From Corallococcus macrosporus DSM 14697 (GTDB taxonomy: Bacteria; Myxococcota; Myxococcia; Myxococcales; Myxococcaceae), in the NCBI RefSeq assembly GCF_002305895.1, contig NZ_CP022203.1, forward strand, positions 4,814,501 to 4,878,500: a stretch of 64,000 bases of DNA, given 5' to 3'. Within the stretch, counting starts at the first letter, position 1; every line of letters begins with the position of its first letter. A program made the translations under genes and the position numbers. Shown here piece by piece: positions 58,895 to 64,000 of this stretch. The notes beneath the pieces were generated by a model. It did no database searches. It was given only the letters and a program-made list of their open reading frames with translations, and was not told the DNA's origin.

Positions 58895-58922
58895 CGGATT
58901 CCGAACCTATCTACCGGATTCC
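58895..58922. promoter_or_regulatory. Direct repeat in the NRPS/AKR divergent promoter region
   Basis: The octamer cggattcc occurs at 58895-58902 and 58915-58922, a spacing of 20 bases or about two helical turns, in the 256-base AT-rich region between the two divergent genes. Such a pair is a plausible binding site for a dimeric regulator. No regulator gene is in the window. Confidence 0.45.
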
Positions 58923-59044
58923 AAGTAATCAGAAAAGTCCCACGGCACGTATCGGCCGAAGACGCAGGGCACCACGTACCTTTATTCCCGGAAACAGGGC
59001 AAGGCGCGTTGTCATCCACGCTGAACGAATGAGGATTCAACGGA

Positions 59045-60025
59045 ATGAAATACACCAACCTCGGACGCACCGGCCTGCGGGTGTCTCGCCTCGGTCTGGG
59101 CTGCATGAGCTACGGCACGCCCACCTGGCGTCCCTGGGTGCTGGATGAAGAGGCCGCGCAGCCCTTCTTCCGCCGGGCGGTGGAGCTGGGCATCAACTTC
59201 TTCGACACCGCGGACATGTATTCGCTGGGCGTGAGCGAGGAGGTCACCGGCCGCGCCCTCCGCCGCTACGCGCGGATGGACGAAGTCGTGCTGGCCACCA
59301 AGGTCTACTTCCCCATGGGGGACGGGCAGAACATGCGCGGCCTGTCGCGCAAGCACATCGTCCAGGGGTGTGAGGCCAGCCTGAAGCGGCTGGGCGTGGA
59401 GGCCATCGACCTCTACCAGATTCACCGGATGGACCCGAACACGCCGCTGGAGGAGACGCTGGCCGCGTTGGATCAGCTCGTGCGCCAGGGCAAGGTGCGC
59501 TACCTCGGCGCCTCCTCGGCGTATGCGTGGCGGTTCGCGCGGGCGCTGGGCGTGGCGGACCTGCGCGGCTGGACACGCTTCGTGTCCATGCAGGGGCACT
59601 ACAACCTCGTGTACCGCGAGGAGGAGCGGGAGATGCTGCCCCTGTGCGAGGCCGAGGGCATCGGCGTCATCCCCTGGTCGCCGCTGGCGCGGGGCCTGCT
59701 CGCGGGCTCGCGCAAGTCCCTGAAGGACCGGGACGCCACGGCGCGGGCGAAGTCGGACACGCTGTCCCCCACGCTCTATGACCAGCCGGGGGACTGGGAC
59801 GTGGTGGAGGCGAACCGGCGCGTGGCGGAGCAGCGCAACGTGCCGCCCGCGCAGACGGCCCTGGCCTGGCTGCTGTCGCGTCCCACGGTGACGGCGCCCA
59901 TCATCGGCGCCACGAAGCTGGAGCACCTGGAGGACGCCGTGCGCGCGGTGGACCTCAAGCTGACGGCCGAGGAAGTGAAGGCCCTGGAGGCCCCCTACCG
60001 GCCTCACGCCGTGCGCGGCCTCTGA
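59045..60025 (+). CDS. Aldo/keto reductase
   Basis: A 326-residue NADPH-dependent aldo/keto reductase. Catalytic tetrad: Asp and Tyr in NFFDTADMYSLG, Lys in VLATKVYFP, His in LYQIHRMD. NADP-binding loop IIGATKLEHLEDAV near the C-terminus. It resembles the beta-subunit-like / tas-type reductases (NMRGLSRKHIVQGCEASLKRLG). It is divergent from the NRPS operon and shares its promoter region, so a tailoring role, for example reducing a keto group of the product, is possible but not shown. A housekeeping detoxification role is equally likely. GAGG lies about twelve bases before the ATG. Confidence 0.92.
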   Translation: MKYTNLGRTGLRVSRLGLGCMSYGTPTWRPWVLDEEAAQPFFRRAVELGINFFDTADMYSLGVSEEVTGRALRRYARMDEVVLATKVYFPMGDGQNMRGLSRKHIVQGCEASLKRLGVEAIDLYQIHRMDPNTPLEETLAALDQLVRQGKVRYLGASSAYAWRFARALGVADLRGWTRFVSMQGHYNLVYREEEREMLPLCEAEGIGVIPWSPLARGLLAGSRKSLKDRDATARAKSDTLSPTLYDQPGDWDVVEANRRVAEQRNVPPAQTALAWLLSRPTVTAPIIGATKLEHLEDAVRAVDLKLTAEEVKALEAPYRPHAVRGL

Positions 60026-60108
60026 GGCCCTGGTGCCGGCACACGGCCCTCCGGCTGTCACGGCGAAAGCACCCCACGCCCCGGCGAGATGCGCCCGGGT
60101 CCGAGCCG

Positions 60109-61377
60109 TCATGGCCCGGCCACGCACCGGGCCCGCGCTTCAGCGGTGAGGCGCTGCCGCAGCCACGCCGCCGCGGACCGGAGATCCGCTTCGAAGTGGA
60201 TGCGCGCCTCCGCCCGCGCCCGGCCCACGGGGAGCCGCAGCACCGCTTCCGGGGCATACGTGGCCATCCAGCCCTCCGCCCACCGCGTGTCCAGGAGCTG
60301 CCCCCGGCTCAGGTGCATGCGGAACCCCACCCCCAGGAAGGCCTGGGCCGCCACCGGCCCCAGCGCGACAATCATCCGCGGCCGGACCTCCGCCACCGCG
60401 GCGTCCAGCCCATGGCGGCAGAGGCCCGCCTCCCCCCACGCCAGCGGAGGCGGCCCCACGCGCCGCCAGCGGCATCCGTTTCCGCAGGGCCGCACCACCT
60501 GGAGGCTGGAGCGCGCGAGCCCCGCGCGCCCCAACACGACGTCCAGGAGCGCGCCCGCGGGCCCCGAGAAGGACGCCGCCCCGCCGTCCCCGGCGGAGGC
60601 CCCCACCAGCAGCAGGGGCGCGCGCGCCACGGCCTCCGGGGGACGCGGGTGGGACGCGGCCCGCGCCACCCGGGCGCGGGCCCACTCCGGCAGCGCCCCG
60701 CCTTCCTCGAAGGTGAGCCGCGCCCCATCCCAGTGCGCCCAGGTGTCCGGCGTGAACAGGCTCCAGGTGAAGGCCGGGAAGCGGCGCACGAGGAACGGCG
60801 CCACCTCCCGGACGATGCGGTGTTCGGGCCGGTACCACGCGACATGATGTTCACGCCCGTCCCGCCACACCCGGTGGAAGCGCACGGCCGCCATCAGGGC
60901 CTGCAGGTCCCGCCGCACCGCCTGCTCCAGCCAGCGCAGCCGGCCCACGTCCGCGTCGTCGTGGCGCTCCAGCAGCGCCGGCTCCCCATGCGTCAGCCGC
61001 CACAACACGCGGTACAGCAGCGGCCAGCGCGCCGGCTCCCGGTGGCACACCACCTGCCGCGCCAGGCCCACGAAGTCTTGAGGCACCCGGGACACGGCGC
61101 GGCCCCAGGCCTCCCAGCCCGCGGCCTCCCGCCCCAGCTCCCGACGGCCTCGCGTCTCCTCGAAGCGCACCCGCTCCGGAGGTTCCCCCCGCGCCAGCAG
61201 CCCCCGCGCCACCACCCGGAAGGACGCCAGGTCCGGCGCCACGAAGACCCGCGTCACCCCGCCGTCCCGCCGCCCATCCTTCCGCGCGACCAGGCTTTGC
61301 CGCCACCGGGCACCCACGACAGGCCTCGACTCCTGATGGACGTCCATCCGCGCATTCCTACCTGCCCGGTCTGACAT
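60109..61377 (-). CDS. DUF4130 fused to degenerate uracil-DNA glycosylase domain
   Basis: A 422-residue protein. Residues about 35-235 match DUF4130 (ALLERHDDADVGRLRWLEQAV, GREHHVAWYRPEHRIV, TPDTWAHWDG), found in presumed DNA-metabolism proteins. Residues about 250-400 match the uracil-DNA glycosylase superfamily as in UdgX (SFSGPAGALLD, VALGPVAAQAFLG). The usual HPS motif is changed to APE (Ala375 in ATYAPEAVLR), the first motif reads GASAGDGG instead of GEAPGxxE, and the KRRIH loop is absent. The domain is therefore probably inactive as a glycosylase. AGGGGG directly upstream supports the ATG at 61377. The usual radical-SAM partner gene is not present here. Confidence 0.82.
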   Translation of the reverse strand: MSDRAGRNARMDVHQESRPVVGARWRQSLVARKDGRRDGGVTRVFVAPDLASFRVVARGLLARGEPPERVRFEETRGRRELGREAAGWEAWGRAVSRVPQDFVGLARQVVCHREPARWPLLYRVLWRLTHGEPALLERHDDADVGRLRWLEQAVRRDLQALMAAVRFHRVWRDGREHHVAWYRPEHRIVREVAPFLVRRFPAFTWSLFTPDTWAHWDGARLTFEEGGALPEWARARVARAASHPRPPEAVARAPLLLVGASAGDGGAASFSGPAGALLDVVLGRAGLARSSLQVVRPCGNGCRWRRVGPPPLAWGEAGLCRHGLDAAVAEVRPRMIVALGPVAAQAFLGVGFRMHLSRGQLLDTRWAEGWMATYAPEAVLRLPVGRARAEARIHFEADLRSAAAWLRQRLTAEARARCVAGP

Positions 61378-61416
61378 CCCCCTCCCCGCCTGGGGCGTCC
61401 TGTCGCCCGCCGGGGC

Positions 61417-62385
61417 TCACGGCTCGCGAGCCAGCGCGTCCACCTGCTCCTGGACCTCCGCGGAGCCGGCGAAGAAGTCGTCCAGGGGCTCGGTGCCCAC
61501 CAGCCGGAAGGCCGGCGGCAGCAGGGTCCGGCGGAAGCCCAGCTCCGTGCTGAAGGACTCATTGCCCAGCCACTCATCCGCCCGCGACAGGGCGCCGAAC
61601 GACAGCGTGACGACGGCGATGACGCGCATCAGCCGCCCCGGCTCCCAGCGCGTCACGTAGCGCAGGTGCCAGTAGAGGCCCCAGGCCATCAGCGCCAGGA
61701 AGGCGGCGTGGTGGGCCCAGGACAGGCTGCCGCTCACGCCCAGGCTGAAGCCCACCAGCGTCAGCAGCGGCTGCATGACGACGGAGCCCAGCAGCACCAA
61801 CGCGGCCACGGTGGCGTGCGTGCGGTAGTGGAACTGGCGCCGGGCGATGCGGCTCGCCACCGCCCAGCCTCCCGCCCACAGGAAGGTGATGCCCAGGGGC
61901 ACGATCAGCGCCACCGTCAGCTCGCCCCAGTCGGTGCGCCCGTAGTTGGCCAGGTAGCCCTCCAGCAGGCTCGCGCCCAGCAGCGCCTGGAGGGCCAGGG
62001 AGAAGTAACGGGGCTGCTCGAAGACGCGCGGCCGGGGCGCGGTGGGCGCCGCCGCGATGAGCGTCTTCTCCACCGGGTGGATCCGCGCGCGGAAGCGCAG
62101 CACCGTGTCCCCCACCGACACGCGGGTGTCCGGCGCCAGCTCCAGCTCGGCGAGCTGCGCCCAGGGCTCCATGCGGTAGGTGCCGTTCTGGCTGCCCACG
62201 TCGCGCAGCACCAGCGCGCCGTCCTCGCGGCGCTCGACGCGCAGGTGCTCGGCGGAGACCTTGGGGTCGTCGAGGATGACGTCGTTGGCGTAGCCGCGGC
62301 CGACGTTGACGGGGAAGCGCTCCAGCCGGTGGCGGGCCTGGACGGCGTCCCCCTCCAGCACCTCCAGGAAGATCACTTCGTCCAC
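61417..62385 (-). CDS. FHA-domain integral membrane protein
   Basis: A 322-residue protein. N-terminal FHA domain (about residues 18-90; NVGRGYANDVILDDPKVSAEH, SQNGTYR) and five hydrophobic segments (YFSLALQALLGASLLEGYL, VALIVPLGITFLWAGGWAV, VAALVLLGSVVMQPLLTLV, AAFLALMAWGLYW, VIAVVTLSFGAL). The FHA domain would face the cytoplasm and read phosphothreonine. GTG at 62385 is chosen: GGAGG lies seven bases upstream, and it gives VDEVIFLEVLEGD before the FHA fold. It overlaps the upstream protease gene by 13 bases, so the two are co-translated. Together they may couple phospho-signalling to periplasmic proteolysis; this is inference. Confidence 0.85.
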   Translation of the reverse strand: MDEVIFLEVLEGDAVQARHRLERFPVNVGRGYANDVILDDPKVSAEHLRVERREDGALVLRDVGSQNGTYRMEPWAQLAELELAPDTRVSVGDTVLRFRARIHPVEKTLIAAAPTAPRPRVFEQPRYFSLALQALLGASLLEGYLANYGRTDWGELTVALIVPLGITFLWAGGWAVASRIARRQFHYRTHATVAALVLLGSVVMQPLLTLVGFSLGVSGSLSWAHHAAFLALMAWGLYWHLRYVTRWEPGRLMRVIAVVTLSFGALSRADEWLGNESFSTELGFRRTLLPPAFRLVGTEPLDDFFAGSAEVQEQVDALAREP

Positions 62386-63698
62386 GACAGCGCCTCCAGG
62401 TAGCGGCGCGCCAGCTCGCGGCCGTTGTCCGCGGTGAACCCCGCCAGCGTGAGCGACGTGTCCACGCCGCTGGTGCTGGCGTTCAGCGTGGCCGCGCGCA
62501 GCACCAGGTCGTAGAGGCCGGGGAACTTCCGGTACGCGCGCATGCACAGCGCGGCGCGGACCGGCAGGCCCGCCACGTCCACGAACTCCGACTGGCAGCG
62601 GTAGTTGGTGACGTCCTGCCGCGTGGCCTCCACCGCGTCCGGGTCCTGGGAGTAGAGCGCGCTGTACAGCGAGGCGAAGCGCAGCGCGCCCAGCTTCTGG
62701 CTGGTGGCGTGCTGATGCAGGAAGGCCACCACGCCCGTCCGGTGGCGCGAGGACACGAAGATGTCCTCCTCAGACGAGCACTGGTAGTTCGTCACCGTGT
62801 ACGGCACCTCGGGGTCGTGGGGCGTGTCTCCCCAGCACTTGAGGAACGAGCCCCAGCGCCCGGGCACGCGGTAGCTGCCCAGGGCCTGCCGCGGCACGGG
62901 CTCGCCCAGCAGCCGCTCCGTGACGCGCTGCTGGTTGTCCAGGAGCTGCGCGCGCACCGTGTCCAGCAGGGCCTGCGCGCCCCGGTCCTTCGCCTCCAGC
63001 GCGCGGGCCAGCAGCTCCCGCGCGTGCTTCACCGGCACCAGGAAGCCCACCTGGTTGCCCATGGTGGCCACGTTGACGCCCACCACGCGGCCCTCGCCCG
63101 TGAGCGTGGGCCCGCCGCTCATGCCGGGGTTGATGGCGCCGCTGAAGTGCAGCCGCTCGTAGAGCGCATCATGGATGAAGCCGTTGTACGTCCCCTCCAC
63201 GATGGTGGTGCCCAGGTCGCGCGGATTGCCCATGGCGAACAGGCGCGCGCCCTGCGGCGGCTCGCGGTCCTCCAGGACGAAGAAGCTCTGCACCGGGGTG
63301 GCGGTCTGGATGACGGCCAGGTCGTGCACCACGTCCACGTCCACCAGGCGCACCGGCACGGGCTCGCCCGCGCCCTTCAGCACCAGCTCCGCCTTGTAGT
63401 CCTCCGGGTGGATGACCACGTCGGAGATGACGTGGTAGTTCGTCACCGCGTGCCCGGCGGCCGACACGAAGAAGGCCGACCCGATGGACGAACGCGTGCC
63501 GGAGCGCCGCTCGATGATGCGCACCTGGGCGACCTGTCCCTCGATGCGCTGGAACAGCTCGTGCGTGGCGGGCGGCAGGGCCCCCAGGGGCACGGTGGGC
63601 GGCGGAGCTTCGGGGGCACCAGGAGCCGGAGGCGGGCTCGGCTCCGCCGGAGCCACCGGCGACTGCGCGAGCACCGCTGCGAGGATGAAGGCGAACAT
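62373..63698 (-). CDS. Secreted trypsin-like serine protease
   Basis: A 441-residue exported protein: short signal (MFAFILAAVLAQS), a Pro/Ala-rich linker (APAEPSPPPAPGAPEAPP), then a trypsin-like protease domain of the HtrA kind with His (AVTNYHVISD), Asp (VVHDLAVIQ) and Ser (NPGMSGGPTLTGEG). No PDZ domain is visible; the C-terminal 190 residues instead carry six cysteines (CWGDTP, YQCSSEED, YRCQSEF, LCMRAY) and are of unknown fold. It overlaps the FHA membrane protein gene downstream. The start at 63698 gives the signal peptide. It is divergent from the gene at the right edge. Confidence 0.9.
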   Translation of the reverse strand: MFAFILAAVLAQSPVAPAEPSPPPAPGAPEAPPPTVPLGALPPATHELFQRIEGQVAQVRIIERRSGTRSSIGSAFFVSAAGHAVTNYHVISDVVIHPEDYKAELVLKGAGEPVPVRLVDVDVVHDLAVIQTATPVQSFFVLEDREPPQGARLFAMGNPRDLGTTIVEGTYNGFIHDALYERLHFSGAINPGMSGGPTLTGEGRVVGVNVATMGNQVGFLVPVKHARELLARALEAKDRGAQALLDTVRAQLLDNQQRVTERLLGEPVPRQALGSYRVPGRWGSFLKCWGDTPHDPEVPYTVTNYQCSSEEDIFVSSRHRTGVVAFLHQHATSQKLGALRFASLYSALYSQDPDAVEATRQDVTNYRCQSEFVDVAGLPVRAALCMRAYRKFPGLYDLVLRAATLNASTSGVDTSLTLAGFTADNGRELARRYLEALSWTK

Positions 63699-63872
63699 GG
63701 ATGCGGCGCACCCTACCCCAGCGCGCCCTCCGAGGGACGAATGGCCTCATGCCATCCGCCAGGCGGCCGGCCAGGCGGTCCGTCCACCCACGGACGCGGG
63801 CCTGCGCCGCCGGTCCATGGCCGGGCCACGCAGGGGGTCCGCATCTTGGCCTTCCGGGTGGGGGAAGCCAGC

Positions 63873-64000
63873 ATGCATCACAGCCAGTGGTGCGGCGGGC
63901 GCGGGCAGGCGGCGCGATGGCGGAAGGCGGCGCTGCTCCTGTCCCTGCTGCCCTCGCTCGCCTGGACGAACGACCTTCCCGCGGACGCCCCCCTCGCCCG
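63873..64000 (+). CDS. Secreted protein, N-terminus only (runs off right edge)
   Basis: An open frame starts at ATG 63873 with GGGGGAAG eight bases upstream and codes for a signal peptide (RWRKAALLLSLLPSLAW) before the sequence ends. Only about 42 residues are visible, ending DLPADAPLA. No family can be assigned. Confidence 0.55.
   Translation, partial: MHHSQWCGGRGQAARWRKAALLLSLLPSLAWTNDLPADAPLA

Overview
The window comes from a high-GC delta-proteobacterium of the Myxococcales, most like Myxococcus or Corallococcus. The Lon protease (23667-26150) is 827 residues with the N-terminus and C-terminus I associate with Myxococcus xanthus LonD/BsgA. A Myxococcus-type LexA-like box precedes dnaE2, a myxobacterial Cys-rich repeat occurs in a lipoprotein, and there is a very large PKS-NRPS locus. 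Species assignment is inference; no rRNA or tRNA gene was seen.

Left part (1-29.9 kb): a mosaic of chromosomal genes. The error-prone polymerase gene dnaE2 runs off the left edge. A small Cys-rich secreted protein and an NfeD/SPFH membrane pair follow. Five minus-strand genes (4996-14651) then encode a secreted subtilase with a dockerin-like tail and two copies of a two-gene unit: a vWA-dockerin protein followed by a large secreted or lipid-anchored protein. Further right are a decayed NAD-binding gene remnant, a small ExbB-like membrane protein, an ABC-F ATPase, a sugar epimerase, an FHA protein, a small lipoprotein, the mutagenesis pair imuA-imuB, a vWA lipoprotein and lonD with a strong terminator. 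A lower-GC block (about 26.9-28.9 kb) holds a frameshifted C39-like/LysM protein and an SH3-domain protein, next to a secreted amidase.

Central part (29968-58788, minus strand): three overlapping genes form one assembly line of about 9,600 residues. In order of synthesis it reads FAAL-ACP-C-A-PCP / KS-AT-ACP-C-A*[MOX]A*-C-A-PCP-E / C-PCP-C-A-PCP-C-A-PCP-C-A-PCP-TE. It should make a lipid-capped peptide containing one malonate extension. Two modules are irregular. One has a degenerate A domain split by a luciferase-like monooxygenase and no carrier protein after it. The other is a C-PCP module with no A domain. My readings of the specificity pockets give Val-like, Asp and Ser for the last three modules. 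The KR-less PKS step followed by an embedded monooxygenase suggests an oxidised linkage such as an alpha-keto amide. No MbtH, phosphopantetheinyl transferase, exporter or regulator is adjacent inside the window.

Right part (58.8-64 kb): a divergent aldo/keto reductase shares the promoter region of the assembly line. It is followed by a DUF4130-UDG-like fusion whose HPS motif has lost its histidine, an FHA membrane protein overlapping a trypsin-like protease gene, and the start of a secreted protein at the right edge.
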